A stretch of DNA of 64,000 bases from Durusdinium trenchii (taxonomy: Eukaryota; Sar; Dinophyceae; Suessiales; Symbiodiniaceae), in contig CAXAMN010005280.1 of assembly GCA_963970005.1 (NCBI GenBank), forward strand, positions 158,008-222,007, given 5' to 3'. The position numbers and the translations under genes are program-made. Position 1 is the stretch's first letter; each line of letters begins with the position of its first letter. The notes below the pieces were generated by a model, which was given only the letters and a program-made list of their open reading frames with translations, was not told the origin of the DNA and searched no databases. This document shows, in pieces, positions 45,338-55,957 of this stretch.

Positions 45338-46587
45338 TTCGCGCTACCCGAACACAATCACTCGGCTCCAAGAGCACAAGTTCCTGCGTCAGCTGCTACA
45401 AAATCACTCGGCTCCAAGAGCACAAGTTCCTTCGTTCACTCAAAAAATTTAAGTATGTAGTTGTCTTTGTCTCTCCCTCCGATACTTGAATGATACTGTT
45501 GCCCTACATGGAAAGCTTCTTTTTCTCTTGCCTTACCCTCTACCTCAGCTGTGAAGCCCAACTGCATCATTCGCTGCATTCACCTCGCTGGTCTTCTGCC
45601 TCTACACCTCTCGCCTTCTGCAGTACCCACAGCGACTGCCTCGAAAACATGACTACTGCTGCCAGCAACAAGCACAAACAAAACATCTTCCCTACACGTC
45701 TTCGCTCCTGAGCTACCTTGCTTCGGCCCATTCCATGCCTGCGGCACAAAGACGCAGCCATCCCCCGCTTTCGTGCCATATTTCACGTCTTCAACCGAAA
45801 CAATCCATGCATCTCGAAATAAGCACAACTTCTTGCATCACAGCGTCACCCCACACCCAAATGGCTGCGGCACAAGAACCCGTTTCTGATAGTCGTGGCG
45901 ACCCTTCTGCAGCACTCTGCCTACGTTTCAAAAAATGGACCATTTCCTGCCTTGATGAAACCCGTCCTAAAATGGCTGCAGTCTTTGAGCCCAAGCTTGT
46001 TTGAGAAGGACAGCGAACCCTACCTGGATCAACAATCCCATACTGTTTGCATTGCATGTGTTCCACCATGTCATCGTCTGCCATGTTCGTTTCATACTGC
46101 AAACACCTCCCGCCTACAGATCCTTAACCGGCTCTGCAGCATCGGCTCCTAAATGGCTGCGGTCTTTGAGCCCAAGCTTGTTTGAAAAGGAAAGGAAATT
46201 GCCAGGGTCAACCGTCCCATCGTGATACCTCCGGCAGCGGTGGCGGCCCTTCAGCAGCCACGATTACTTAAAAAGGCCCTTGAACCATCGAATACCACAT
46301 CATCCCTTCCCCTGATGACTCTGCTTTTCTCTGCTCCAGTTGGACCTTATATTTGCGCCGTTCCAGGCGATATGGAAGCTATGTTCAGCCACGTTGAGGG
46401 AGAGCCGTACGGACGCTAACTCACTCCCTTGGCTCCAAGAGCACAAGCAGCTCGGGCTTCCTTCTGGGACTCGGTGGATGTATTGTCCCTTCCCTCCGGT
46501 GCGGGCGGTTACCGTCGCGAAGCGACGTGAATCTGCTTCACAAAAAACTGTCCCCAACCTGTCCTCTCGGGTGGTCTGAAACTGGTC
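45338..46587. other. Repeat-rich spacer with the CTYGGCTCCAAGAGCACAAG motif and a 46-bp duplication
   Basis: The 20-mer CTYGGCTCCAAGAGCACAAG occurs near 45361, 45409 and 46428 (and at 42444 and 43167 in the upstream intron). It contains a CTTGG/CCAAG inverted repeat. 45965-46011 and 46147-46193 are near-identical, sharing ATGGCTGC, GTCTTTGAGCCCAAGCTTGT and TTGA. 46538-46587 is a piece of the 647-bp tandem unit from 33.3 kb, cut off by the gap. No gene is supported; plus frames here mirror the repeats. Confidence 0.7.
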
Positions 46588-46597
46588 NNNNNNNNNN
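46588..46597. other. Assembly gap (10 N)
   Basis: Its left edge is a copy of the 33.3-kb tandem unit and its right edge a copy of the 32.84-kb repeat. See findings. Confidence 0.98.
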
Positions 46598-46642
46598 CCG
46601 TGTGGCGAGTGGCATTCACATCAGTATGCATTTCTATAAGTG
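46598..46642 (+). repeat. Second copy of the 46-bp repeat at 32837-32882
   Basis: Begins CCGTGTGGCGAGTGGCATTC and ends TTTCTATAAGTGT. Similarity to the 32.8-kb copy stops at that point. Confidence 0.85.
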
Positions 46643-47469
46643 TGGCAGGCTTGATTTGTGCTGGGTACTGGGTGGCTCCAGCAATCATGCCAGAAAGGTC
46701 TTTGCAACTGTTCCCAACGAAGGCATCTATGGACCAATAAGCTGAGTTGCACTACACATAACGAAGGGCTTTCTGCAGCCAAAATGCTCCTGCAACTTTC
46801 TGGACACACAAGCAATAAAGTAAAAAAACATGAAATCTCACAATCTCGGCATTCTTGCTGTCTTGAGACTTTGCCATGGGTTCCCTGCCTCATTCATTGC
46901 AGCTAGCCCAGGTGGAGAATCTGTATATATAAAATCTGATTTACTGAGCCTTTCTCTGATTCCAATGATGAAAACATCTGTTGACATGTTGGGAAACACA
47001 GAGTTGCCGTGTTGGTGCGAGAAGAAAGGCCCAAAAAGAAATCCGTGAAAGCGACCTTTAAAAAGGTGAGCACCTTACCCCTGCGTTGCAAGGGGGGCAT
47101 CTTCGGCCGAGGTTCTGTGACAATCGAAACTTGCCCTTGTTCAAGCTTGGCCAGGAAAAATGTCTACCGTTACGTCCCTTTTAAGAGTTGGCCCACCAAA
47201 AAAAAAAAAGAAACACTAGGAAATCTTGGATTTCCAAACTCATATTGTTGCTCAGTTTGCTTGCCCAAAGAGCATCCAGGCTCTAGGTGCTGAGTGGGTG
47301 TTGCCCCTTTAGCAAGGAGTTTCAAATGTCACTTGCCACTGCTTTCTTCAAGCGTGAATTGAACTTGAAGGCTGCATATTTCCTGTTCTCAAGTCACACT
47401 TAGCGCTCTCAGGGCTCAAAGCTCTTGATCACCGTCCATATCCTGATCAGGAGTTGCTACGCTTTCTGG
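46643..47469. other. No gene seen
   Basis: Short frames only. An A11 run lies at about 47199-47209. Confidence 0.45.
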
Positions 47470-48402
47470 CTTAGCGGTGCCAAAAGATCAGACATTCCTG
47501 GAGCTGCGGGAGGTCTCCATCGCTCCAAGACCGACGCAAGGGCAGCCGTTCAACTTCCTGTCATTCAGTGTTCCATCGTGCTCCACAAGAGCAGCATCTT
47601 CACGAGGTCAGTCCTCATCTAAGAATACCGACCTCAGCTTTGCTTATTCAGAACTGTAACTGTTTCTCATTGCTCTCCAACTCGTCCTGATAGCTGAATG
47701 ATGAGAAAGAAATTGAATGTTTGAGCAACCGAGTTCCGGCCAAACGAGGCTCCGACTCCATGAAGGTCCCCTTCACCCGCAGAACAACATTACCATTCAC
47801 CCTCCGTCCGTGCTCTGGAAACGACCTGACAGCGCTTCGGACCGGGAGCCAAGCCAATGTTCGTCAGCCTGTGTCATTTTGCCTTTACTATTTATGTTTT
47901 GGTTGGTTTCATGTTTCTTTCATATATTGCTGCAATGAACTGCGAACCCAAGTCCAATCCAATGTGTGCTCCAGAAATTGAAATCACCAGTACTTCATAA
48001 ATCGCCAGGCCCACGCAGTTGGAGGAGCTGTTTGCTGTCGACTGAGTCTTCCTTCCTTGGAAGCGCTGACCAAGTCTTCATCACCCCGTATTGTCTCCAT
48101 GTTCTAGTTGGCAACCATCTAAAGCATGTGACACGCCTGTTTACAAACATGGCATCAAACAGTATCGATTTTGGAGAGGCTCGCCGGGGCAGAGTGTGGA
48201 GGCATCTGACAATCCCATGTCACTCATTGCATCGTTGAAGCCATCACCGGTACCGTCCTTTATGGGGCAGGCCCGGTGCTACCATCGTTTCCTTCCAGCA
48301 GTCCTTTTTCAACATCTTCCAGCGCTCCTGTGGTTGTCCTGAAGAGAACCCTGACGATGGCGCTGATCTTCCACGATCGCCTGACACCCGTGCTAAGGAA
48401 GG
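47470..48402 (+). CDS. Possible multi-exon gene, two candidate exons
   Basis: A plus segment at about 47475-47601 reads DQTFLELREVSIAPRPTQGQ then PFNFLSFSVPSCSTRAASSR and ends at CACGAG|GTCAGT, a good donor. A second at about 48297-48402 follows TTTCCTTCCAG, reads SFFNIFQRSCGCPEENPDDG then ADLPRSPDTRAKE, and ends at GGAAG|GTAAAA. The piece at 47715-47870 is open on both strands and cannot be assigned. No domain is recognised, and whether the two exons belong together is a guess. Similar-looking splice sites occur by chance, so confidence is low. Confidence 0.3.
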
Positions 48403-49689
48403 TAAAACTCTCCTTGGCTCAGCTTCAGGCATCCGTTCACGTCTTTGACGTGTTTCATTCTCTTTCAACATTCAACTTGACAAAGGATGTGGTTGCCCGG
48501 TTTCAGCATGCAAATTATCGACATAGCCATAGCTACATGTTTCCGCTCCTTGTTCTTTTTTTTGACCTTGCACAACTAGTCTTGTTTTTTGGCAGTTTCT
48601 TTACAAGCCTGTTCGGGCTCACTCAGGTCAGCAAACGTTACAACAATAGTCTGGAAGATTTGCAAACTGTTGCTTTTGCAGTTGTCAACTGGAATGCGCT
48701 TGCAAGCGGCTTCTCCTCGATGTTGCAGGATCAGGTCTCGACGGTCTCGACCCTCTCCCTCACCTACCATGCAGCCTTCAACCATCTTCAACCATCCTCT
48801 AATTAAGGGCCAAACTAGAGGACTGCCAAGCAGCTGTAACTTACTGTTTGCGTTTGAGTGGCACAAAAAGTCATGGAGCCACAAGGAATTGCGCCGTTGC
48901 TGCACGAGGCTGTTGAGGCATAAGCTAGGCTAGGCGGGTGGATGTGCGTTCGACTGCGCAAATAAAGCCACGCACAGCTTTTGAACTCATTGCAACAACC
49001 ACAGCTTGCACCTACTTCCAGCGGTTTGTGGGCTCTGTGTTGTACGACCTCTTCTAGGTCGTAGGTTCTTTGACTACAGATGCTGGAATTGCCAAACAGG
49101 CCTGCTGTGCGTCTGCCTTGGTTGTATGCTGTGAATTGCGGCATTTTGCGACATTGAACCACAGCTGCTCCTGCAATATCATTCTTGTTGTTCACTCGTT
49201 TTGACCGCACTTCTGTTGTGCTTCGGCAAAGAGATTGCAATGGATGATCAAATAGTATTATACATTACGCTCACGTAGCAATGGCTGAATCCTTGAACTA
49301 TCAATTCATTCATCCACACAGCCTCCACTTTGGGTGGAATAGGATTGCAGGCTGCCGTAGCCCGAGTAGTGCTGGATTGCTGCCTTGTGTCAAGGAGAAC
49401 ATCGCCCAAGGCCGCTTCTCTTGGAGCAAAGGGCCAATGCACCATCCATCTAAGCCCCTCACCGCTTCATCCTCCCAAATGCCAGCCAAACCTCCCATGA
49501 CATCACAACCTCAGTGTACAATCGCAAAAGCCTCAGGCAGCTTGTGGCTTTTGATTAGGATCAACAGTATGATCAACAACTGAGGGACAAACCCATCTGA
49601 CCATCCACCGACATATACTCGTCCTCCACTGAGAAGCCCATATATCCCCTAAGTTGCGTTGACGAGTCATCAAAGATAATATTGAGATT
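48403..49689. other. No supported gene
   Basis: The 176-codon plus frame (48276-48806) overlaps the candidate exon in another frame and is Phe/Ser/Leu-rich without a clear membrane pattern. I regard it as chance. No repeats of note. Confidence 0.4.
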
Positions 49690-50470
49690 CATAGCTATGC
49701 ACAACTATGCACTGCTGATTCTGGGAGCCGATCATTGGTGACATTCCTCCTCTCAATTCTTTCACCCCGTGAGCGTAGCGACAGGTGTCGCCTGCCTTCA
49801 AGCAATCGAACCCTGCCATTGTAGCTCTCAAGTATGGCCGAAGGATCCCAAAGAACGCCGAAGGTATTGTGGGGGTCAAACATCTATATGAATTGTCGAA
49901 ACAAAACGCCTGATGAAAGCAACAAAAAGTGGGGCGATCGCCTTGCAAGTTCCTGTAGACCATGCTCTGCACAATTCGGTCTTGTAAACACTTCCGGTTG
50001 CCCGAAGCTCCGAATGCCTTAAACCAGCTGCACTTGAAAATCCAGTGCTAGGAGGTGACTTTATAGGCTGGGGGTGAGGCCCGTGTGCAAATTTACAGTG
50101 GATATCATTGCACCTTGGGAGCCCAAGCATTGCATTGAAAAATCAATGGCACCATGCTTGGGTGCATGCTTCCTTCGAAAGAAGTTTACCTGCACACAAA
50201 GGCAATTGCATTGTTTTCCGTCATTAATCCTTCATGTGACGCTTTTTGAGCCAATCGTTCTGAGCTGGGGGCACAAAGCTTGGTTTTGGAAAGGTCTGGG
50301 GGCGCATTGAGCTCTTCTTTGGAGTGCGCAAAGGGGCAAGCCATACCCATGGTGCATTTCTTCCTAAGCCAAGCTGTGAAAGGCTCCAACTTCAAGCTGA
50401 GGAGATGAGTTGCTGCTGAAGCTCTTCTTGTGGAAGGCACACATCTTGGTCTTGTGAAACTGGCCGCGTA
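49690..50470 (-). CDS. CCCH-type zinc-finger protein, at least 4 exons
   Basis: Minus exons give three or more CCCH fingers of the C-x7-9-C-x4-5-C-x3-H kind found in RNA-binding regulators. Exon a (about 50465-50415) has HKTKMCAFHK. Exon b (about 50375-50245) has LRKKCTMGMACPFAHSKEEL and DLSKTKLC. Exon c (about 50112-49957) has CNDIHCKFAHG, then a Pro/Ser linker and YKTELCRAWSTGTCK. Exon d (to about 49690) has AGDTCRYAHGVKELRGG. The join between c and d uses a GC donor, TGCAAG|GCGATC, and an acceptor reading CTTGAAG|GCAGGCGACACC. It gives CRAWSTGTCKAGDTCRYAHG, a perfect C-x7-C-x5-C-x3-H finger, so the intron is about 49798-49955. Binding is probably to AU-rich or other single-stranded RNA, by family. 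The 5' end and the a-b phase are not fixed, and the gene may extend beyond 50470. Confidence 0.72.
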
Positions 50471-50839
50471 TCCTCACAACATCACTAGACAAAAGTCTGC
50501 AGGTGCAGTGGGTTCAAACCGATGGGCAGGGTGGGTGTCTGCAACGACTCTCAGGGGCCAAATGATCTCAAGGGTGTAGAGGTGCGATAAGCGTTTTAGG
50601 AAAATTACTTTACTTCGAGTGATCCCCACCATGGCATTTCAAAACAACCACGTTGACATCAACCTTGTTGTGTATTTCAGCCCATAGCACAAGTCCTTCA
50701 GCGCCAAGTCTTACTGTTTTGTCCGTAGCGAATGCTTTCATCAGGAGACCTGCGCCCAACTAATAATACAACTCAGATCATTTCAGTAATAGTCGTACTG
50801 GGTGGCCCAAGTAGTAGTACTACTGTTTATTACTATTTA

Positions 50840-51552
50840 TTAGTAGTAGTGGTAGTGGTAGTGGTAGTGGTAGTGGCTGTGTGTTTGTGGTTGTGTGTTT
50901 GTGGTTGCGTTTGTGATTGCGTTTGTGGTTGTGCTTGTGGTTGCGTCTTTGTCGTTGAGGCAGTGGTTGTGCTTGTGGTTGCGTGCTTGTCATTGCGTGT
51001 TTGTGATTGTGGCTGTGGTTGTGTTTGTGGTTGTGCGTTTGTGATTGTGTTTGTGGTTGTGTGTTTGTGGTTGTGTGTTTGTGGTTGTGTGTTTGTGGTT
51101 TTGTGTTTGTGGTTGTGTGTTTGTGGTTGTGTGTTTGTGATATTGGGTTTGTGATATTGTGTTTGTGACTGTGTGTTTGTGATTGTGTTTCTGGTTGTGT
51201 GTTTCTAGTTGTGTTTGTGGTTATGTGTTTGTGATCGTGTCTTCGTAGTCGTGTTTGTAGTTGTGTGCTTGTGGTTATGTTTGTGAATGTGTGTGTGGTA
51301 CTGGTAGTGGTTGTGTTTGTAGTTGCGGTTGTGGTTGTGGTTGTTGTTGTGTCTTTGTGATTGTGTGTTTGTGGATGTGTTTGTGGTTGTGTGTTTGTGG
51401 CTGTGTGTTTGTGGTTGTGGTTGCGGTTGTGCTTTTGTGGTTGTGTTCGTGGTTTGTGGTTGTTGTTGTGTGTTTGTGGTTGTGTGTTTGCGGTTGCGTG
51501 ATTGTGGTTGTGCGTTTGCGGTTGTGTGTTTGTGGTTGTGTTTGCGGTTGTG
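50840..51552 (+). repeat. GT-rich minisatellite, unit near GTGTTTGTGGTT
   Basis: About 700 bases of imperfect 12-mers (GTGTTTGTGGTT with CGT/GCT variants) begin after a (GTAGTG)n start near 50850. The reverse complement is translated as a His/Thr/Asn-rich low-complexity frame, which is not evidence of a gene. It forms the left flank of the 51.6-54.1 kb gene block. Confidence 0.92.
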
Positions 51553-51569
51553 TGTCCCCGAAGGGAGGC

Positions 51570-51935
51570 AAATTTTAAGCGCCGAGCCGGAAGGTTGGGT
51601 GAGACTAGTTAAATTGGCGAAGCTCACGATAGGTCTGATACGCTGTGAGAGGTAGTCGGAGTTGGCAAATGGCAACATCATGTAGACGGGAGATGACGGT
51701 ATGTAGAGGTCGGTAGGGAAAAGGAGTAGAATCTCGTGGGAACTCATTGGCGATACCAAGAGGGCGAATGCTTCAGGAGTTGACATAGTAGAGCACGAGG
51801 TCTTCAAGTGTGCAGGTGTGCGGGACTTCCCATACACGAGAGTCTCCGGTTGAGGGCAGGGCCTTCCAAAATGCTGCGCGTTGCTGCCCCAAACGGGAGT
51901 AGATCACATCTTTGAGATCATCGACTGTATACAAT
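51570..51935 (-). CDS. Hypothetical exon(s)
   Basis: One minus frame at about 51935-51775 looks coding: RFELYTVDDLKDVIYSRLGQ then QRAAFWKALPSTG and VPHTCTLEDLVLYYVNS. The other open minus frame across 51837-51570 runs straight into the minisatellite and is less convincing. No family recognised. It lies downstream of, and co-oriented with, the paralogue pair, and may be the 3' exon of that gene. Confidence 0.35.
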
Positions 51936-52361
51936 TCGAATCGGATGGTGGAGAGATTGGGAACTGGTCCAGGGATTCAAAAGGTTGATGGACGTCTCTC
52001 CACGTAGTGGGTATCAACTGGGTCAGAGGTTCGGGAACTCGAAGTCCGGGCGACGAGATCATCTTGGCAACAGGGAATGAAAAATGACACGGGTGGTGGG
52101 GGCCAATGGCTGCGGATAGAGAGAAAAAGATGTGTGTAAAGTGTGACGAAGGTGAGACGGAGTGAAAAAGAAAAAGAAACAGGAGACAAGCAGAGCGGGA
52201 TTGTTTTCAGACTGTGAATGGTGAGCTCTAATGTAAAAGGGAAGCGCGTACGGCCTCAACCCGAAGAAGGTGGCAGAGCTCGCGAAGTGGTCAATCATGG
52301 GTCCCAGCCGTAGGTGGGAAGGGAGGAGCCAACGTATTTTGGGATGCTGTAGATGAGGAAG

Positions 52362-53284
52362 TCAATGACATAGATCCTGGCCGGCGGAGGCGGAAGAAGC
52401 TGCGGAGGGAAGGTCGGGATTGGGAGAATGTTCTTCTCGGTTGAGGGCTTGGTTGAGTTCATCCTGATAGGTGGTAAGGGTGTGTACCATGCCTTCGATG
52501 AGCTGTCGTTGCTGAGGAGCGGGGAGATCCCGCAATGCCGGTGATTGAGAAACATCAAGCTGGGAGAAGTTCTGAAGAAGGTTTTCCAGCACGAATTCCA
52601 CACGGGTATGTTCAAGACTGTCGACAGCTTGGCGTTTTCGTCGCCGGGGATGAGCAACCGGAGTAGAGCTCTGGGCAGCAAGGTGGTTTTCCTCTGCCAG
52701 TCGTTGCTGCTCAGCGTGAAGGGCGTTTTTCATAGTTCTCACAGGCCTCCCAAATGGGGAGACTCTGAATTGCTCCCAAGACCAACTGCCAACCCCGGGT
52801 ACCCCACACGCGAAGAAGTAGGCGTCAAAGGATCGGGTAAGGAAGAAGGAGGGGAGAAGGTTAAAGGTGGTGGGAGGGAGAAAGGAGATGATGACGGAAC
52901 TGGTGGATCCAAGAAGGCAGTCTGGCCGCGAAGCTCGGCAATCAATCGAGTGTGATCTCGGTCGAAACGAGTAATGTGTAGCAAGCCAAGAGCAGTGAGA
53001 AGTTGTTCCGTGTAGGCGAGAGTGGTGCAGGTGGCTCGTTTGGTCTGATCGATGCTGGCGTCCAGTCCCCGAAGGTGAGCAAGAAGAAGAGGACAGGTGA
53101 TGGTGTCCGCGAGGGGAGGAGCTAAAGTGTCCCAGGGTCCTCGTAGAATAGTGAGAATCAGCTGCAGGGACGAGTGTATGTGACAAAGTTCACGATGTAG
53201 TACGGCTTGAGCTGCAATAGGTAATCCTTCAATGGGTGCGAGTCCTGCAGGAGGAGAAGGTGATGTATGGGTTGGTGGATTCAT
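52362..53284 (-). CDS. Hypothetical protein, copy 1 of a tandem paralogue pair
   Basis: I chose the Met at 53284 (MNPPTHTSPSPPAG) because similarity to the neighbouring copy begins just after it. The N-terminal domain (about residues 12-125) is helical: IEGLPIAAQAVLHRELCHIH, AHLRGLDASIDQTKR, YTEQLLTALGLLH, AELRGQTAFLDPP. A Pro/Ser-rich linker follows. The C-terminal part is in another frame (about 52760-52362), with MKNALHAEQQRLAEEN, RRRKRQAVDSLEH and QQRQLIEGMVHTLTTYQDEL, also helical. The two parts must be joined by an intron or a frameshift between about 52.90 and 52.74 kb. No catalytic motif is visible. Neighbours are copy 2 upstream and the exon at 51.6-51.9 kb downstream. Confidence 0.5.
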
Positions 53285-53509
53285 AGGTGTCGAAGTCGGA
53301 AGAAGACATGGCGGCGACTGCGAATGGACGCCGAGCGAGGGAGGAGGAAAGCCTAGAGAATAAACCGTGAGGAACGAGCTAGAGCCAAGGGGAGAACAGA
53401 ATGAGGGTGAGATCAAATGCAATAGCATCAATAGCCTGAATCAATAAAGTGAAAAAGAGGAAAATGGTGCTTTTTCTAAAAAGCTGTCAAGTCGAAGTAG
53501 GGGGTGAAA

Positions 53510-54121
53510 CTAATTAGTAATAGGTATCCCGCGCAGGTTCAAGCGAGGACGAGAGCGAGAGCGGGAGCGATTCATAGTGGCTCTGATCTCAGCGTGAGAG
53601 AGAGGTCGAGTCGAAGTGGCAACGACGAAACCACGTGAAGGTCGTGTAGTAGAGGGCGTCCTCGTCGTCAGTGCGTCATCATGATCCGGGGTGACGGTGG
53701 TAGTAGTCGAGCCCCTCGCCGAATGAGATCCTGAAGCTGGGGGACGAATCGAAGGAAGACGAGGGTCACGGAAGGTGGTAGTACCACGTAGCTCTGCCTC
53801 TAATTTTGCAGTGTCAAAATTCAGAGCGTGGATCAAGCCAAAGGTGGTCAGCAGCTCTTGAGTGTAGTGGAGACCAGTATGTATGGCTTGAGTCGCTTGT
53901 CGAATGGCAGAATCAAGTCCTCGAATTTGTACCTGAAGGTGGGGCGATGTAACACAGTCTAAAAAGGTAGGAGAAAGGATGGCAAGTCGAGCACGAAGAA
54001 GGGAAGTAGTGAGGTCCAATAAGGCGTGTGCGTGAAGAATTTCACGATGTAGAATGGCCTGAGCCCTCATCGGTATGCCTTCCATGGGGGAAGACCGGCG
54101 ACCGGCAGGAGAAGGAATCAT
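53510..54121 (-). CDS. Hypothetical protein, copy 2 of the tandem paralogue pair
   Basis: Start at 54121 (MIPSPAG); upstream codons show no similarity to copy 1. Residues 8-125 align with copy 1: MEGIPMRAQAILHREILHAH, QIRGLDSAIRQATQ, YTQELLTTFGLIH, AELRGTTTFRDPR. By eye that is about 45 percent identity with the same spacing. The C-terminus differs: Thr/Ser-rich, then Arg/Ser-rich (MNRSRSRSRPRLNLRG) and a stop. The helical N-terminal domain is thus the conserved unit, while the tails have diverged or been exchanged. Function unknown. A pair of GC palindromes lies 80-140 bases upstream of the start. Confidence 0.55.
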   Translation of the reverse strand: MIPSPAGRRSSPMEGIPMRAQAILHREILHAHALLDLTTSLLRARLAILSPTFLDCVTSPHLQVQIRGLDSAIRQATQAIHTGLHYTQELLTTFGLIHALNFDTAKLEAELRGTTTFRDPRLPSIRPPASGSHSARGSTTTTVTPDHDDALTTRTPSTTRPSRGFVVATSTRPLSHAEIRATMNRSRSRSRPRLNLRGIPITN

Positions 54122-54199
54122 GGCAGGAGGGAAAGTGCTGATCGCCTGGAATACTAGGTTAAGGCTCCAACAGGTTCCAATGAACCTTGAACAAACTTC

Positions 54200-54257
54200 G
54201 GCCGCTGCGGCCACGTACGCCGTGCCAAAATGGCTGGCTGCTTTGACCGCTGCGGTC
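54200..54257. repeat. Two GC palindromes GRCCGCTGCGGYC upstream of the paralogue
   Basis: 54200-54212 (GGCCGCTGCGGCC) and 54245-54257 (GACCGCTGCGGTC) have 6-bp self-complementary arms around a central T, each followed by CACGTA. The compensating R/Y change keeps the pairing. Between them (54224-54235) lies GCCAAAATGGCT, identical to 12 bases of the antisense spliced leader. Confidence 0.85.
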
Positions 54258-54821
54258 ACGTAAAGGCATGAGCCAACTTGGAATTCCAAAGATGAAACAA
54301 ACATCCAAATTCTTGTGGCGTATAAGCCATCTGCTGTCCGCTCCGGACACCGACAAACACCCGTTCGACGGGTCCACGGGAGGCACTCTACGGGCTCATC
54401 CCGGACTGGCACAAGGCAGACACACTTATGGATATGCATACGGAACTGACAGCGGTGCCACACGCCGGCCTAGGGTACCATCTCCTAAGAGTACCAGTAA
54501 GAAACCATCGGATCCTGGGGGTCTGCAAGAGGAAGTGGTGCCAAAAGCGCAAGGTCGAAAGCGACGAACAGGTCGAAGTGACGGCGGGTCGTGCATGTCT
54601 GCAGAATGTCAAGCTCAACTCAGCGAATCTTAAAAATTAAGCAGGTACGTCAGAGTGGCCAACTCTGATTTCACCAGATCAAATGGGCGTCTTCGTTGGT
54701 AGCGGTCCCAAGTGATCTGCCGCTACCCCCTGCTGAAAAACGAGAAAAATTGGTACAATCCGACAGGATCCCTGTGACTACAAGGGGCACACACACACAG
54801 GTAATTATATTGCTGTGTTGT

Positions 54822-55433
54822 GTTGTGGTTGCGCGTAGTATAGTGGATGTGTGTAATGGTTGTGTAGTGGCTGTGTGTAATGGTTGTGTTGTGGTTGTGT
54901 GTTGTGGTTGTGTGTTGGGGTTGTGTGTTGCGGTTGTGTGTAGTGGATGTGTGTGTGACGTGTTGTGGTTGTGCCTTGCGGTTGTGTGTGGTGGTTGTGT
55001 CTTGTGGTTGTGTGATTGGTTGCGCGTTGTGGTGTTGTGTGGTTGTGTGCTCGCGGTTGTGTGGTTGCGTTTGTGGTTGTGTGGTTGTGGTTGTGATTGC
55101 GGTTGCGCGTTGCAGTCATGTGTGTGTGTGTTGCGGTTGTGTGCGCGTGTGTGTGTGTGCGTGTGTGTCGTGGTTGTGTGTTGTGGTTGTGTGTGTCGTG
55201 GTTGCGTGTTGTGGTTGCGTGCTATGGTTGTGTGTTGCGGTTGCGTGTTGCGCTTTCGCTTGTGGTTGCGTGTTTGTGGCTGCGCGTTTGTCGGCATGCG
55301 TTTGTGGTTGCGCCTGTGTGGTTGCGTGGTTGTGTGGTTGTGGTCATGTGTTTGCGATTGCGTGTTGTGGTTGCGCGTGTGTGGTTGTGTGGTTGCGGTT
55401 GTGTGTTTGTGGTTGCGTGTTTGTCGGCGCGCG
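54822..55433 (+). repeat. GT-rich minisatellite, unit near GTGTTGTGGTT
   Basis: About 600 bases of 11-mers GTGTTGTGGTT with many CG-containing variants, related to but distinct from the 12-mer array at 50.8 kb. The Val/Cys-rich plus frames and Thr/His/Asn-rich minus frames over it are repeat translations. Confidence 0.92.
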
Positions 55434-55714
55434 CAACCCCGTAGCAACATATCTTCTTCCTTTGTCTCTACATGGGGGTGGAAACAATTTTTGTCCCCCG
55501 AAAACAATCCGCCAACAAGTACTTTTACCAGTCGCGGTAGTGTTTATAAACGGACCAGCCCAGACTTCAGTGAGACAAGCCCAACAAGCCCACCTACTTA
55601 TGAAACCAACATTCCCTTCAAACCGTATCCCTGAGCTTGTTCCCTTGAAGTTCCAAAGTTACAACATGTGACAATTATTATGTTGGGCGGCTGTTTTTGT
55701 TTCTACCAACAACA

Positions 55715-55957
55715 ACATCGTCAACAACAACAACCATCACCACCACAACCACAACGACAAAGACAAGAAAAACAACCACAACCGCAACCGCAACCACACT
55801 GGATCACTGATCACTTTACCTCGTTAGCTCTTTAGTGCACAACACCGGATGGGAACGGTTTGACCAAGGAAGAAGGAGACTGAATCTTCAATGCGTTGGC
55901 ACTTTACCTCGTTGGCCCTTTAGTGCTCAACACCGGATGAGAACAGCTTGAGCGATA
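55715..55957. repeat. CAAC/ACC microsatellite and a 52-bp direct repeat
   Basis: 55715-55800 is rich in CAAC and CCGCAA words, effectively the complementary sense of the nearby minisatellite. 55810-55862 and 55905-55957 share CACTTTACCTCGTTRGCYCT, TTAGTG and CAACACCGGATG. Confidence 0.8.

Noticed and set aside
50500..50550. tRNA (GGGTTCAAACC resembles a T-loop)
   Set aside because: The flanks do not form the T-stem, and no acceptor, D or anticodon arms could be drawn.
50840..51552. Thr/His/Asn-rich or Val/Cys-rich proteins encoded here (also over 54822-55433)
   Set aside because: They are translations of GT-rich minisatellite in all frames, with no independent coding signal.
50840..55433. 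Telomeric repeat
   Set aside because: The unit GTGTTTGTGGTT is not the TTTAGGG type known from dinoflagellates, and it lies internally.
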